64,000 nt of DNA from Asticcacaulis currens (GCF_028550395.1 NZ_JAQQKW010000006.1:186001-250000); one strand, 5' to 3'; counted from the first letter of the stretch, positions 43,372-53,928 are shown. Notes: generated by a model not told the origin, from the letters alone. Made by a program: numbers and translations.

Positions 43372-43490
43372 CTCCCCTGATTTCAGGGGAGGTGGATTTT
43401 TGTCTGAAAGACAAAAAGACGGTGGGGTTAATTACCTATCCATACCCCCCTCCGCCGATTCCGGCGGTCTCCCCCCTGATATCAGGGGGG
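43372..43490. repeat. Array of four perfect small hairpins, family D
   Basis: In order: CTCCCCTGA-TT-TCAGGGGAG (43372-43391), TTTTTGTCT-GAA-AGACAAAAA (43397-43417), CCGCCG-ATTC-CGGCGG (43452-43467) and the 20-base palindrome CCCCCCTGAT/ATCAGGGGGG (43471-43490). The first and last share CCCCTGA/TCAGGGG. Nothing coding fits; this looks like a composite intergenic repeat. Confidence 0.65.
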
Positions 43491-43500
43491 AAGCTAACGC

Positions 43501-44754
43501 TTAAACCGGCTTGACCAGCACGATCTTCTTCTTGCCCTGAGCGACCTTGATCACCCCATCAGCATTGAGATCGGCCAGGGTCACGGCCTGATTGCCATCG
43601 GTGATGGCCGTGTCATTGACGCGCAGGCCGCCGCCCTGAGCCAGACGACGCGCTTCGCCGTTCGATTGGGTCAGACCGATTTTCGTTGTCAGGGCCGCGA
43701 GCATGATCCCGGCCTCAAGTTCGGCGCGGGCCACCTCGACCGTGGGGAGGTCAGCGGACAAGACGCCCTGTTCAAAGGCCTTTTGCGCCGTGTCGCGGGC
43801 CGTGGCGGCCGCCGCTTCGCCGTGCACCAGACGCGTGGCCGCGTCGGCGAGAATCTTCTTCGCCTCGTTGATCTCCGCCCCTTGCAGGGCTTCGAGGCGG
43901 CGAATCTCGTCCATCGGCAGGTCGGTGAACAGGCGCATGAACTTGCCGACATCGGCGTCTTCGGTGTTGCGCCAGTATTGCCAGTAGTCATAGGGCGACA
44001 ACGCGTCGGCATTGAGCCACACGGCACCGCCGACCGTCTTGCCCATCTTGGCACCCGACGCGGTGGTCAAAAGCGGCGTGGTCAGGCCAAAGGCGGCTTT
44101 CTGGTTCAGGCGGCGCGTCAGTTCGACGCCATTGACGATATTACCCCACTGATCCGAACCGCCCATTTGCAGGACGCAGTTATAGGTGCTGTTCAGTTCG
44201 CGGAAATCGACCGCCTGCATCAGCATGTAGTTGAATTCGAGGAAGGTCATCGGCTGTTCACGCTCAAGGCGCAGCTTGACCGAGTCGAAGGTCAGCATAC
44301 GGTTGATGGTGAAGTGGGTGCCGAAGGTGCGCAGAAATTCGATATAGCCAAAGCCCGACAGCCAGTCGTCATTATTGACCATGAGGGCGTCGGTCGCGCC
44401 ATCCCCGAAGGTCAGGAAGCTGTTGAACACCGACTTGATGCCGTTCATGTTCGACTGAATCTGTTCGTCGGTCAGAAGCGGGCGCTGGGTGTCCTTGAAG
44501 GTCGGGTCGCCGACCTTGGTCGTGCCGCCGCCCATCAGGACGATCGGCTTGTTGCCCGTCTTTTGCAGCCAGTAGAGCAGCATGATCTGCACCAGATGCC
44601 CGGCGTGCAACGACGAAGCCGTGGCATCATAGCCGATATAGCCCGTGATCGGTCCGGCAGAAGCCAGCGTATCGAGGGCTTCCGCGTCCGTGCACTGGTG
44701 GATGAAACCGCGCTCCGAGAGGACGTTGAGGAAATCGGATTTGAAGGAGGTCAT
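43501..44754 (-). CDS. tyrS: Tyrosyl-tRNA synthetase
   Basis: 417 residues from ATG 44754. Class I synthetase: [20 protein letters not shown] near residue 38 (HIGH-type HAGH), [22 protein letters not shown] (tyrosine/tRNA pocket), [13 protein letters not shown] near 235 (KMSKS-type), and a C-terminal S4 domain ([16 protein letters not shown]). Standard bacterial TyrRS of about 420 residues. Divergent from anmK, whose start lies 83 bases away. Confidence 0.97.
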   Translation of the reverse strand: MTSFKSDFLNVLSERGFIHQCTDAEALDTLASAGPITGYIGYDATASSLHAGHLVQIMLLYWLQKTGNKPIVLMGGGTTKVGDPTFKDTQRPLLTDEQIQSNMNGIKSVFNSFLTFGDGATDALMVNNDDWLSGFGYIEFLRTFGTHFTINRMLTFDSVKLRLEREQPMTFLEFNYMLMQAVDFRELNSTYNCVLQMGGSDQWGNIVNGVELTRRLNQKAAFGLTTPLLTTASGAKMGKTVGGAVWLNADALSPYDYWQYWRNTEDADVGKFMRLFTDLPMDEIRRLEALQGAEINEAKKILADAATRLVHGEAAAATARDTAQKAFEQGVLSADLPTVEVARAELEAGIMLAALTTKIGLTQSNGEARRLAQGGGLRVNDTAITDGNQAVTLADLNADGVIKVAQGKKKIVLVKPV

Positions 44755-44837
44755 GTCTCTAACGATGTTGCTGTCACGCGGGTTTGCGTGCAAGTTGCGT
44801 CTAACACGTAGCCCCCGCTTTTCCATAGGCTTTTCGC

Positions 44838-45968
44838 ATGAAAATCATCGGCTTTATGACCGGCACCTCGCTCGACGGCATCGACATGGCGGTGCTGGAA
44901 ACCGACGGCGAGGCTAAGCTGAGCTTCGGGCCATTTGCCGAAAAGCCCATGTCCGTTGAGGTCCGCGCGGTTCTGGAGGCCGCCACAAAGGACGCGCTCA
45001 ACTGGCCACGCGGTGCGGCAGAACCGGACAGTTTCGCAAAGGCGCGGCGCGTGATCGCCGACTATCATCTTCAGTCTCTGGGGCAGTTTTTAAGCGAAAA
45101 CGATCTGAATGTGCAGGATTTTGACGCTCTGGGGGTGCATGGGCAAACCGTGCTGCACGAACGCCCGAAGGACGGCGTGCCGGGGCGGACCGTGCAACTC
45201 TTCGACGGTGACTATATGGCCGAAAAAACCGGCCTGACCGTCGTCTGCGACTTCCGTCGCGCCGATATTGAAGCGGGCGGTGAGGCGGCCCCGCTGGCGC
45301 CCGTCTATCACCGCGCGCTGGCGCACAAGGCCGGTCTGGAATTACCCGTACTTGTTGTCAATCTGGGGGGCGTGGCCAATATCACCGTGATTGCGCCCGA
45401 TGGTCTGACGGCGCTCGACACCGGCCCGGCCAGCGGCCTGATGGATCAGTGGATGCGGCAACACACCGGCCAATGGTTCGATGAAGATGGCGCGGTGGCG
45501 GCAAAAGGCCGGGCAGATATGGCGATCGTCGCCGATTATCTGTGCCACCCTTATTTCGCAGCCCCGGCACCCAAGTCATTGGACCGATACGATTTTACGC
45601 TGGAGCGTGTGCGCCACCTCAGCCACGCCGACGGTATGGCAACGCTGATGGCTTTTACGGTCGAAAGCCTGCGCCATGAGATCGTGCGCGCGGGCGTAAC
45701 CCCTTCGGCCATCGTCCTGTGTGGCGGCGGCCGCAACAATCGCCAACTGGTCAAGGTGTTGCGTGAGCGTCTGGCCGACATCGCGCCCGTGCGTATCGCC
45801 GAAGACCTCGGCTGGCGCGGCGGGGCGATCGAAGCCGAGGCCTTTGCCTATATGGCCGCGCGGTCGCTGAAAGGGCTGCCGATTTCCTTCCCCGGCACCA
45901 CGGGAGTGAAGTCGCCGCTGACCGGTGGGGTCATCTATCGCCCCGAAAGCGCGCGCCGCAGCGCCTGA
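44838..45968 (+). CDS. anmK: Anhydro-N-acetylmuramic acid kinase
   Basis: 376 residues. [19 protein letters not shown] at the N-terminus, [15 protein letters not shown] near 95, [13 protein letters not shown] near 173 and [14 protein letters not shown] near 195 are the AnmK signature blocks of the sugar-kinase/actin fold. It hydrolyses and phosphorylates anhydro-MurNAc to MurNAc-6-phosphate in cell-wall recycling, in the cytoplasm. Divergent from tyrS, the same neighbour pair as in other Caulobacterales. The next 200 bases are a cruciform repeat. Confidence 0.95.
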   Translation: MKIIGFMTGTSLDGIDMAVLETDGEAKLSFGPFAEKPMSVEVRAVLEAATKDALNWPRGAAEPDSFAKARRVIADYHLQSLGQFLSENDLNVQDFDALGVHGQTVLHERPKDGVPGRTVQLFDGDYMAEKTGLTVVCDFRRADIEAGGEAAPLAPVYHRALAHKAGLELPVLVVNLGGVANITVIAPDGLTALDTGPASGLMDQWMRQHTGQWFDEDGAVAAKGRADMAIVADYLCHPYFAAPAPKSLDRYDFTLERVRHLSHADGMATLMAFTVESLRHEIVRAGVTPSAIVLCGGGRNNRQLVKVLRERLADIAPVRIAEDLGWRGGAIEAEAFAYMAARSLKGLPISFPGTTGVKSPLTGGVIYRPESARRSA

Positions 45969-45975
45969 ATGTTCT

Positions 45976-46104
45976 CCACAGATGGCCACAGATGCGGCCC
46001 GCAAGGCGGGCCTTTCACAGATTTAGAGCTGTATTTAAGACTTTGGCCACTTACTCAGGCCATCTGTGTGACCGCCTTTTGGCGGTCATCTGTGTCATCT
46101 GTGG
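45976..46104. repeat. Nested CACAGAT/ATCTGTG cruciform repeat, family C copy 2
   Basis: Outer arms CCACAGATG (45976-45984)/CATCTGTGG (46096-46104), inner hairpins GGCCCGC-AAG-GCGGGCC (45996-46012) and GACCGCC-TTTT-GGCGGTC (46070-46087). Shares the CCACAGAT...ATCTGTG plan with 29876-29969 but has different inner hairpins. Confidence 0.65.
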
Positions 46105-46142
46105 TAAAACAAAATTGGCCACAGGACTTTGGTTTTGCCATT

Positions 46143-46167
46143 AAAAAAGGACGCCGAAGCGTCCTTT
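46143..46167 (-). terminator. Intrinsic terminator of the hydrolase gene
   Basis: Minus strand: AAAGGACGC-TTCG-GCGTCCTTTTTT; stable TTCG tetraloop and T6. Ends the gene with stop at 46173. Confidence 0.85.
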
Positions 46168-46172
46168 AAACC

Positions 46173-46823
46173 CTACTCAAGCTCACCGGCCAGACGACGA
46201 TCGAGGTAACCGCCGACGCGGCCTTCGATTTCCGGCAGGTGTTCGGTCCAGAAGTGGCCCGCGCCGTCCACGACTTCGTGGGCAATGGTGATGCCCTTTT
46301 GCGTGCGCAGCTTGGCCACGACGCGCTCGACTTCGGTCGGCGGCACCACCGAATCGGCTGAGCCGTTGATGAACAGGCCTGAGGCCGGGCAGGGGGCCAG
46401 GAAGCTGAAATCATAGGCATTGGCCGGCGGCGATACCGAGATGAAGCCGTCGGTTTCCGGGCGGCGCATCAGCAACTGCATACCGATATAGGCGCCGAAA
46501 TTATAGCCCGCGACCCAGAATTGCGAGGCGGTCGGGTTCTTGGCCTGAAGCCAGTCGAGCGCGGTCGCCGCATCGGCCAGTTCACCAATGCCCGAATCGA
46601 ACTCGCCCTGCGACTTGCCGACGCCGCGGAAGTTAAAGCGCAGCACCGAAAAACCGCGCGTCATAAACAGATGGAACAACTGCGCCGTCACCGGGTTGTT
46701 CATGTGCCCGCCGGCCTTGGGATGGGGGTGAAGGATCAGGGCAATGGGCGCGTTGTCCGTTTTTCCGGCGGTGTACCGGGCCTCAATTCGACCGGCAGCA
46801 CCGGCGAGGATCACTTCAGGCAT
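46173..46823 (-). CDS. Alpha/beta hydrolase
   Basis: 216 residues from the ATG at 46823, chosen because relatives begin MPEVIL-AGAAGRIEARY and AAGGGTT lies upstream; ATG 46856 is an alternative. LILHPHPKAGGHMNNPVT, RFNFRGVGKSQGEFD and FWVAGYNFGAYIGMQL form the fold; the nucleophile elbow reads G-Y-N-F-G, with Asn in place of the usual Ser, so ordinary Ser-hydrolase action is doubtful. Later SVVPPTEVE and GAGHFWTEH supply the acid and His positions. Cytoplasmic, substrate unknown. Its start lies about 50 bases from the IscR-type palindrome. Confidence 0.85.
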   Translation of the reverse strand: MPEVILAGAAGRIEARYTAGKTDNAPIALILHPHPKAGGHMNNPVTAQLFHLFMTRGFSVLRFNFRGVGKSQGEFDSGIGELADAATALDWLQAKNPTASQFWVAGYNFGAYIGMQLLMRRPETDGFISVSPPANAYDFSFLAPCPASGLFINGSADSVVPPTEVERVVAKLRTQKGITIAHEVVDGAGHFWTEHLPEIEGRVGGYLDRRLAGELE

Positions 46824-46874
46824 ATAGAACCCTTGTTTCGTAATAAAATGTGTCATGGTGCGGCGCATAATTCT

Positions 46875-46889
46875 TGACTATAATAGTCA
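46875..46889. promoter_or_regulatory. IscR-type operator palindrome
   Basis: TGACTAT-A-ATAGTCA, perfect 7-base arms, flanked as CTTGACTAT...ATAGTCAGG. This closely resembles the GACTA-N-TAGTC core of Rrf2/IscR sites that control iron-sulfur assembly genes. It also contains TATAAT (46879-46884), so bound protein would cover a -10 box. iscR begins 134 bases downstream; the divergent hydrolase gene may share it. Confidence 0.75.
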
Positions 46890-47023
46890 GGATTACTATG
46901 TCCCGCGCAGGGAAGACGGCGCCCCCTTATCAGGCAAGCCGTTTAGCACACTCTTTTCGGCTTTGGGCAGGTTTTTCATCGACCTGTTGCGATTTAGCCA
47001 GGGGCAGCCACAGGACTGACGGC

Positions 47024-47542
47024 ATGAGATTATCGACCAAGGGACGTTACGCCGTCATGGCCATGACGGATCTGGCGCTCAATGCGCAGGGCAAGCCCAT
47101 CTCCCTGTCCGAAATTTCCGAGCGTCAGCAGATTTCCCTGTCCTATCTGGAGCAGCTCTTTGCCCGCCTGCGCAAGGCCGGGCTGGTCAAGAGTGCGCGC
47201 GGTCCCGGCGGCGGCTACACGCTGGCGCGGACGGCGGATGCCCTGTTTGTAAGTGAGATCGTGCTGGCCGTCGATGAGCCGATCAAGGCGACGCGCTGCG
47301 CTTTGACCTCCAACAAACTGGGGGCGAATAAACGTCTGTCCAAGGAACATGCGGCGCGCGAAATCGGCTGTATGCCGGGCGGGCAACGCTGCCTGACGCA
47401 CAATCTGTGGGAAGATCTGGGCTTTGCCATCCACGACTACCTTTCGACCGTATCGCTGAACGACGTCGTGCATAAGCGCACGCGCAAGCGGGTGACGATC
47501 GAAAACCGTTTCCCGGTCGATGCCCAAAGGGAACTGGCCTGA
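47024..47542 (+). CDS. iscR: Rrf2 family regulator IscR
   Basis: 172 residues from ATG 47024. Rrf2 winged helix: MRLSTKGRYAVMAMTDLALN, ISERQQISLSYLEQLFARLRKAGLVKSARGPGGGYTLAR. The Cys/His region for a [2Fe-2S] cluster reads TRCALT, then a 23-residue insert, then EIGCMPGGQRCLTHNLW; three Cys and one His are present, but the gap between the first and second Cys is much longer than in the enteric protein. It senses cluster status and represses the suf operon that follows; its stop overlaps the next ATG (TGATGG). Confidence 0.93.
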   Translation: MRLSTKGRYAVMAMTDLALNAQGKPISLSEISERQQISLSYLEQLFARLRKAGLVKSARGPGGGYTLARTADALFVSEIVLAVDEPIKATRCALTSNKLGANKRLSKEHAAREIGCMPGGQRCLTHNLWEDLGFAIHDYLSTVSLNDVVHKRTRKRVTIENRFPVDAQRELA

Positions 47543-48666
47543 TGGCAAACGCGCCCCTCTATCTGGACCATGCCGCCACCTCGCCGATCCGGCCGCAGGT
47601 GCGCGAGGCCATGCTCCGGGCGTGGGAGATCGGGGCCAATGCGTCTTCGGTGCACGCCTTGGGGCGTAAGGCCAAGCTGTTGCTCGAAGAGGCGCGCAAC
47701 GCCGTTTTGGCATTCGTCAACGGCGTCGGTCCGGCGCGTCTGGTCTTCACGTCGGGCGGTACGGAGGCCAATCAACTGGCGCTCAGCCAGTCGCGCGGCT
47801 TCGACCGTGTGATCGTCAGCGCCGGGGAGCACGACAGCGTCTATAAAGCCGCCGAAAGCTATGGTTTACCCGTGGCTTATGCGCCATTGCTAAGGTCAGG
47901 CGTGGTCGATACCGAGGCCTTGCGTCAACTGTTGAACGCGGGCGGCAAGCCCTTTGTGGCGGTCATGTGGGTCAATAACGAAACCGGCGTCATCAACCCC
48001 ATCCGTGCGATTGCCGATCAGGTCCACGCCGCTGGTGGCTGGCTGCACGTCGATGCGGTGCAGGCGGCGGGCAAGGTCGCGATCGACTTTGAAGCGTTGG
48101 GGGCCGACAGCCTGTCGCTGGCGGCGCACAAGATCGGCGGGCCGCAGGGCGTGGGCGCGCTGATCTACAGCGCGGACCGCGATATTCACGCCGCCATTCC
48201 CGGTGGCGGGCAGGAGTTCGGCCATCGCGCCGGTACGGAAAACATCGCCGGGATCGCTGGTTTTGCCGAAGCCACCAGCCACGCGCGTCCGATGACCGAT
48301 ACCGCTCAGGCCGAGGCCGAGGCGGCGCTGAAGGCACTCGGCGCGACCATTGTCGGCGAAGAGGCGCCGCGCGCGCCGGGGATTACCTGTTTCACCGTCC
48401 CCGACTGGACGGCGCAGCTTCAGCTTATCCACATGGATATGGCGGGCATCTGCGTCTCATCGGGGTCGGCCTGTTCGTCTGGCAAGGTCAAATCGAGCCG
48501 TGTACTGGAGGCCATGGGCCTCTCTGACGTGGCCGACAAGGCCTTGCGCGTCTCGTCCGGATGGACGACAAACGCCGCCGACTGGCAACAATTCATAGAG
48601 GTTTGGTCCACGGGCTATGCGAAGCATCACGCCCGACAAGCGAGTAGAGTAAAGGAAAGCGCCTGA
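47542..48666 (+). CDS. Cysteine desulfurase, NifS/IscS class
   Basis: 374 residues, PLP-dependent. [18 protein letters not shown] start, [24 protein letters not shown], the PLP lysine in [14 protein letters not shown] near residue 197, and the catalytic Cys in [14 protein letters not shown] near 311, a group I (NifS-like) active-site loop. It supplies persulfide sulfur for cluster assembly. The same operon has sufS, a group II desulfurase, so two enzymes of this activity are encoded. ATG overlaps the iscR stop and its own stop overlaps sufB (TGATGG). Confidence 0.93.
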   Translation: MANAPLYLDHAATSPIRPQVREAMLRAWEIGANASSVHALGRKAKLLLEEARNAVLAFVNGVGPARLVFTSGGTEANQLALSQSRGFDRVIVSAGEHDSVYKAAESYGLPVAYAPLLRSGVVDTEALRQLLNAGGKPFVAVMWVNNETGVINPIRAIADQVHAAGGWLHVDAVQAAGKVAIDFEALGADSLSLAAHKIGGPQGVGALIYSADRDIHAAIPGGGQEFGHRAGTENIAGIAGFAEATSHARPMTDTAQAEAEAALKALGATIVGEEAPRAPGITCFTVPDWTAQLQLIHMDMAGICVSSGSACSSGKVKSSRVLEAMGLSDVADKALRVSSGWTTNAADWQQFIEVWSTGYAKHHARQASRVKESA

Positions 48667-50132
48667 TGGCAGCGGTCAAGGAAACCATTGAAACGGTTCA
48701 GAAGCTTGAGACCTATGCGCACGGTTTCGTCACCGATATCGAGACGGAATACGCGCCCAAGGGGCTCAATGCCGACATCGTGCGCTTCATTTCGGCCAAG
48801 AAGAACGAGCCGCAATGGATGCTCGATTACCGTCTGGCGGCTTTTGAGCGCTGGCAGTCCATGGACGAGCCCGACTGGGCCAAGGTCCATTATCAGAAGG
48901 TCGATTATCAGGACCTTTATTACTACGCCGCGCCCAAGCCGAAGCCCAAGCTGAACAGCCTGGACGAGGTCGATCCGGAACTGCTGGCCGTCTATGCCAA
49001 ACTCGGCATCCCGCTGAAAGAGCAGGAAGTGCTGGCCGGTGTCGCCACGGCGCCGAAATACGCCGTCGATGCGGTGTTTGATTCCGTGTCGGTCGTCACC
49101 ACCTTCAAGGACGAGCTGAAGAAGTCGGGCGTCATTTTCTGCTCTATTTCCGAAGCCTTACGCGAACATCCTGAACTGGTGAAAGAATATCTCGGTTCGG
49201 TCGTGCCGGTGTCGGATAACTATTTTGCCGCGCTGAACGCCGCCGTATTTTCGGATGGGTCGTTCGTCTATGTGCCGCCGGGCGTGCGTTGTCCGATGGA
49301 GCTTTCGACCTATTTCCGCATCAATGCGGAAAATACAGGTCAGTTCGAACGCACTCTGATTATCGCCGACAAGGGGGCCTACGTCTCCTATCTGGAAGGC
49401 TGCACCGCGCCGATGCGCGACGAAAACCAGCTTCATGCCGCCGTGGTTGAGCTGGTGGCGCTGGAAGACGCCTCGATCAAATATTCGACCGTGCAAAACT
49501 GGTATCCCGGCGACGCCGAGGGCAAGGGCGGTATCTATAACTTTGTGACCAAGCGCGCCGATTGCCGGGGCGCGCGCTCGAAAGTGTCGTGGACTCAGGT
49601 GGAAACCGGTTCGGCGGTGACGTGGAAATACCCGTCGTGCATCCTGCGCGGTGACGACAGCGTGGGTGAATTCTACTCCATCGCCGTTACCAACGGGATG
49701 CAGCAGGCCGATACCGGCACCAAGATGATCCATCTCGGCAAGAACACCCGCTCGCGTATCATCAGTAAGGGCGTATCGGCGGGCAAGTCGTCCAACACCT
49801 ATCGCGGTCTGGTCTCAGCCCACGCCAGGGCGGGCGGGGCGCGTAACTTCACCCAGTGCGACAGTTTGCTGATTGGCAAGACCTGTGCTGCCCACACCGT
49901 GCCCTATGTCGAATCCGACACCGCTTCGGCGCAGTTCGAGCACGAGGCGACAACGACCCGCCTCAGCGAGGATCAGTTGTTCTACGCCATGCAGCGCGGT
50001 CTGTCGCAGGAAGAGGCCGTGGCATTGCTGGTCAACGGCTTCGTGCGCGAAGTGTTGCAAGAACTGCCGATGGAATTTGCCGTCGAGGCGCAGAAGCTGC
50101 TGGCCATCAGCCTTGAAGGGAGCGTGGGATGA
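48666..50132 (+). CDS. sufB: Fe-S cluster assembly scaffold SufB
   Basis: 488 residues. Typical blocks: [59 protein letters not shown] (joined here in sequence, about residues 160-220), [22 protein letters not shown] and [22 protein letters not shown] near 400 with the cluster-binding Cys. SufB forms the SufBC2D scaffold with sufC and sufD below. Its stop overlaps the ATG of the small unknown gene (ATGA), a sign of coupling. Confidence 0.96.
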   Translation: MAAVKETIETVQKLETYAHGFVTDIETEYAPKGLNADIVRFISAKKNEPQWMLDYRLAAFERWQSMDEPDWAKVHYQKVDYQDLYYYAAPKPKPKLNSLDEVDPELLAVYAKLGIPLKEQEVLAGVATAPKYAVDAVFDSVSVVTTFKDELKKSGVIFCSISEALREHPELVKEYLGSVVPVSDNYFAALNAAVFSDGSFVYVPPGVRCPMELSTYFRINAENTGQFERTLIIADKGAYVSYLEGCTAPMRDENQLHAAVVELVALEDASIKYSTVQNWYPGDAEGKGGIYNFVTKRADCRGARSKVSWTQVETGSAVTWKYPSCILRGDDSVGEFYSIAVTNGMQQADTGTKMIHLGKNTRSRIISKGVSAGKSSNTYRGLVSAHARAGGARNFTQCDSLLIGKTCAAHTVPYVESDTASAQFEHEATTTRLSEDQLFYAMQRGLSQEEAVALLVNGFVREVLQELPMEFAVEAQKLLAISLEGSVG

Positions 50133-50452
50133 CGCTGTCTTCGGACATTCAGATACGAAAAACCAAGTGTATTTGGTTCGAAGATGCGGCTCTGGACAGC
50201 CTTGGACACCCTGTAGGCATACACTCCGTGGTTACCCCCATCGAGGTGATCCATCAGAACTATGCAGAAAATGAACCACCCATTGTTGTGCAACCCGGAG
50301 ATCGGTTGCTCGTCCTTGGTATCGCTGATGGAAACAGAGATTTCCTTTGGGCGGAAATAGATGACAAGTCCCTTGCTTTTGCATCGGCGGACATTTGTGT
50401 GCCCGCCTCAAAGGTTCGGAATGTGTATGAAGTCGGTGAAGGCTCGGCTTAA
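50129..50452 (+). CDS. Unknown 107-residue protein within the suf operon
   Basis: Not recognised. ATG overlaps the sufB stop by four bases (ATGA) and the stop lies 17 bases before sufC, so it is built into the operon. No signal peptide or membrane helix; sequence [21 protein letters not shown]...[25 protein letters not shown] looks beta-rich, with two Cys (near residues 14 and 89) that are not in a CxxC motif. Its base composition is visibly more AT-rich than its neighbours, suggesting later insertion. It could be an accessory for sufBCD or an unrelated passenger. Confidence 0.75.
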   Translation: MTLSSDIQIRKTKCIWFEDAALDSLGHPVGIHSVVTPIEVIHQNYAENEPPIVVQPGDRLLVLGIADGNRDFLWAEIDDKSLAFASADICVPASKVRNVYEVGEGSA

Positions 50453-50469
50453 AGAAGGTTGCTATAACA

Positions 50470-51218
<749 letters not shown>

Positions 51219-51219
<1 letters not shown>

Positions 51220-52277
51220 TGGCGTTTGACCTTACCCCGCTCGACCTGTTCGACCCGTCGTCCTACCCGACGCGGCGTCATGAGGAATGGACATATTCTG
51301 ACCTATCGCGCGCCCTGCGGGACGTGCCGGCGCGCGCCGAGCTGACGCATCTTCAGGCCGAAGCCGGGGATTTCGGGGGCTTCTACTGGCACTGTGCCGG
51401 TGACGGGCAACTGGCTGACCTGCAAGCCGCCGTTTCCAAAGCCGTTCAGGGTTCGGGCGGTCGTCTTTACCTCGACATGAGCGATTTCGGGGAAGAGGGC
51501 TCTGTCGCCGGTTATCAGGGCGAGGGCCGCATCACCCTTGGCGCGGGTGAACACCTCATCCTGCTCGAAGACTATAGCGGGGCGCTGGACTATGCCGCCA
51601 GCACGGTCCTGCACTTCGACGTGGCCGAAGGGGCGACGCTGATCCGCGTGGTCATTCTCGATGAGCCGGAAAGCGCCGTGTCGGTGCGCCGTTCGACCGT
51701 GACCACCGCGCCGGACAGCGTTTTCAAGCAGTACGTTTTCGCCACAGGCGCCAAGTTCCAGCGCTTTGAAACCCATGTCACGCACGCCGGGCAAGGCGCT
51801 CTGGTCGAGATGCACGGGGCCTATCTGCTGAAAGACGCGGCGCACTTTGACTACACGACGCGCGTCACCCACGTCGAGGTCGATGGCGCGACTCAACAGT
51901 TGATCAAGGGCCTCGTCAAGGACCGCGCGACGGCGGTGTTTCAGGGCCGCATCTATGTCGAAAAGGGTGCCGATGGTACCGATGCCCGTATGCGCCATCA
52001 GGCCCTGATGCTCAATGACGGGGCGCATGTGCGCGCCAAGCCGGAGCTGGAAATCTACGCTGACGATGTGCAGTGCGCGCACGGCAACACCATCGGCGCG
52101 CTGGACGAGTCGGCGCTGTTCTTCTGTCAGTCACGCGGTATGCCCGAAGAGGTGGCGCGCGCCCTCCTGATGCAGGCCTTTGTCGTACCGGTCGCTGAGC
52201 AGATCGAGGACGAGGGCTTACGCGAAATGGTGCTGAACTGGATTGAGGATAAGGCGGGAGGCTTCTATGCCCTTTGA
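51219..52277 (+). CDS. sufD: Fe-S cluster assembly protein SufD
   Basis: 352 residues, beta-helical SufBD core family. Motifs: YPTRRHEEWTYSDLSRAL at the N-terminus, VFQGRIYVEKGADGTDARMRHQALMLNDGAHVRAKPELEIYADDVQCAHGNTIGALDESALFFCQSRGM in the C-terminal half (H of AHGNT is the conserved His). Shorter than SufB as usual. Overlaps sufC at the start and sufS at its end (11 bases). Confidence 0.96.
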
Positions 52278-53487
52278 TGTCGAAGCGGTCCGCCGCGACT
52301 TCCCTATCCTCAGCCGTCAGATCAACGGTAAGCCGCTGATCTATCTCGATTCCGGGGCCTCGGCACAGAAGCCGACCGCCGTCATCGAGGCCATGAGCCA
52401 CCATATGGCGCAGTCCTACGCCAATGTGCACCGCGGCCTCCACCGGCTGGCCAATGAGGTGACCGATGCCTTTGAGGCCGGTCGTGAAACGGTCGCGACC
52501 TTTATCAACGCCGCGCGTCCGGAAGAGGTGATCTTCACCAAATCGGCGACGGAATCGATGAACCTCGTCGCCCAGACCTGGGGGCAGGCTCATATCAAGG
52601 CGGGCGATGAAATCCTCATCACCGAGCTGGAGCATCACGCCAATATCGTGCCGTGGCACATGCTGGCGCAGCGCACGGGCGCGGTGCTGAAATGGGTGCC
52701 GATCCTTGACGACGGCAGCCTCGATATGACCGCGTTTGATCAACTGTTGACAGATCGCGTCAAGCTGGTCGCCGTGGCGCATATGTCGAACGTTCTGGGT
52801 ACGATCAATCCGGTACAGGACATTGTCGAGAAGGCCCATACGGTGGGTGCGAAGGTGCTGATCGACGGCTGTCAAGGCGTGGTCCATCTGCCCGTCGATG
52901 TGCAGGCGCTTGGCTGCGACTTCTACGCCTTTTCGGCGCACAAGCTGTACGGCCCGACAGGGCTGGGCGTTTTGTGGGGCCGCTATGACCTGCTGGAGGC
53001 CATGCCGCCCTGGCAGGGCGGCGGCGAAATGATCGCACACGTCTCCAAAGAGCGCATCACCTATGCCGAGCCGCCGCACCGTTTCGAAGCGGGCACGCCG
53101 GCTATTCTGGAGGTGATCGGGCTGAAAGCCGCCATCGACTGGCTGTCGCAGATCGACCGTGAGGCCGCTGCGGCGCACGAAATGGCGCTGTATGAACGCG
53201 CTCATGCGGGGCTGAAAAAGATCAATGCGCTGCGCATCTATGGCGAAGCACCAGAAAAAGGCTCGATCCTGACCTTTTCGCTGGGCTCGGCTCACGCGCA
53301 TGACGTTGCGCAGATCCTTGACCGCTACAATATAGCGGTGAGGGCGGGGACGCATTGCGCGGAACCGCTGATGACGCGCCTGGGCGTGACCTCGACGGTG
53401 CGCGCCTCTATCGCCATCTATAATACCGAGGCCGAGATCGACGCGCTGATTGCAGCGGTTGAAAAGGCGCAAGGGTTTTTTGAGTAA
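52267..53487 (+). CDS. sufS: Cysteine desulfurase SufS (group II)
   Basis: 406 residues from ATG 52267, which has GGGAGG upstream; an in-frame start 24 bases earlier is less likely. Group II features: PLP lysine in YAFSAHKLYGPTGLG near residue 226 and catalytic Cys in AVRAGTHCAEPLMTRLG near 362. It takes sulfur from cysteine, usually with SufE or SufU; neither is in this window. Overlaps sufD by 11 bases and sufT by one. Confidence 0.96.
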   Translation: MPFDVEAVRRDFPILSRQINGKPLIYLDSGASAQKPTAVIEAMSHHMAQSYANVHRGLHRLANEVTDAFEAGRETVATFINAARPEEVIFTKSATESMNLVAQTWGQAHIKAGDEILITELEHHANIVPWHMLAQRTGAVLKWVPILDDGSLDMTAFDQLLTDRVKLVAVAHMSNVLGTINPVQDIVEKAHTVGAKVLIDGCQGVVHLPVDVQALGCDFYAFSAHKLYGPTGLGVLWGRYDLLEAMPPWQGGGEMIAHVSKERITYAEPPHRFEAGTPAILEVIGLKAAIDWLSQIDREAAAAHEMALYERAHAGLKKINALRIYGEAPEKGSILTFSLGSAHAHDVAQILDRYNIAVRAGTHCAEPLMTRLGVTSTVRASIAIYNTEAEIDALIAAVEKAQGFFE

Positions 53488-53924
53488 TGACCATGTCCAA
53501 GCACGAGATCATTTCCCTGTCCGGCGATGACGCCAGCGAAGCGGCTATCGACCCGGGGCAGGCCGAGCTGTTTGCCCCGGAAGAAACGACGGCGGTCGAA
53601 CCGCTGGCGCAGGAAGAGTTGGATCGTCTGACCGATGAGCTGATCGCGGCGTTCAAAACGGTGTTCGACCCGGAAATACCGGTCGATATCTATGAGCTGG
53701 GTCTGATCTATCGCGTCGATATCAATGACAACCGCGAAGTCGTGGTCGATATGACCCTGACCGCGCCGGGTTGTCCGGTGGCGGGGGAGATGCCCGGCTG
53801 GGTGCAGAATGCGGTGATGGGCGTGCGCGGCGTGGCCGATTGTCACGTCAATCTGGTCTTCGATCCGCCGTGGGAGGCGTCCAAGATGAGCGACGAGGCC
53901 AAGCTTCAGCTCAACATGTTTTAG
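53487..53924 (+). CDS. sufT: SUF system protein SufT (MIP18/DUF59 family)
   Basis: 145 residues. The MIP18 domain occupies the C-terminal about 100: ELIAAFKTVFDPEIPVDIYELGLIYRVDINDNREVVVDMTLTAPGCPVAGEMP, with the conserved Cys in APGCPV, and WEASKMSDEAKLQLNMF at the end. N-terminal 40 residues are acidic and variable. SufT helps deliver or mature Fe-S clusters in many bacteria. ATG 53487 overlaps the sufS stop; ATG 53493 is possible. Confidence 0.92.
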   Translation: MTMSKHEIISLSGDDASEAAIDPGQAELFAPEETTAVEPLAQEELDRLTDELIAAFKTVFDPEIPVDIYELGLIYRVDINDNREVVVDMTLTAPGCPVAGEMPGWVQNAVMGVRGVADCHVNLVFDPPWEASKMSDEAKLQLNMF

Positions 53925-53928
53925 TTCG

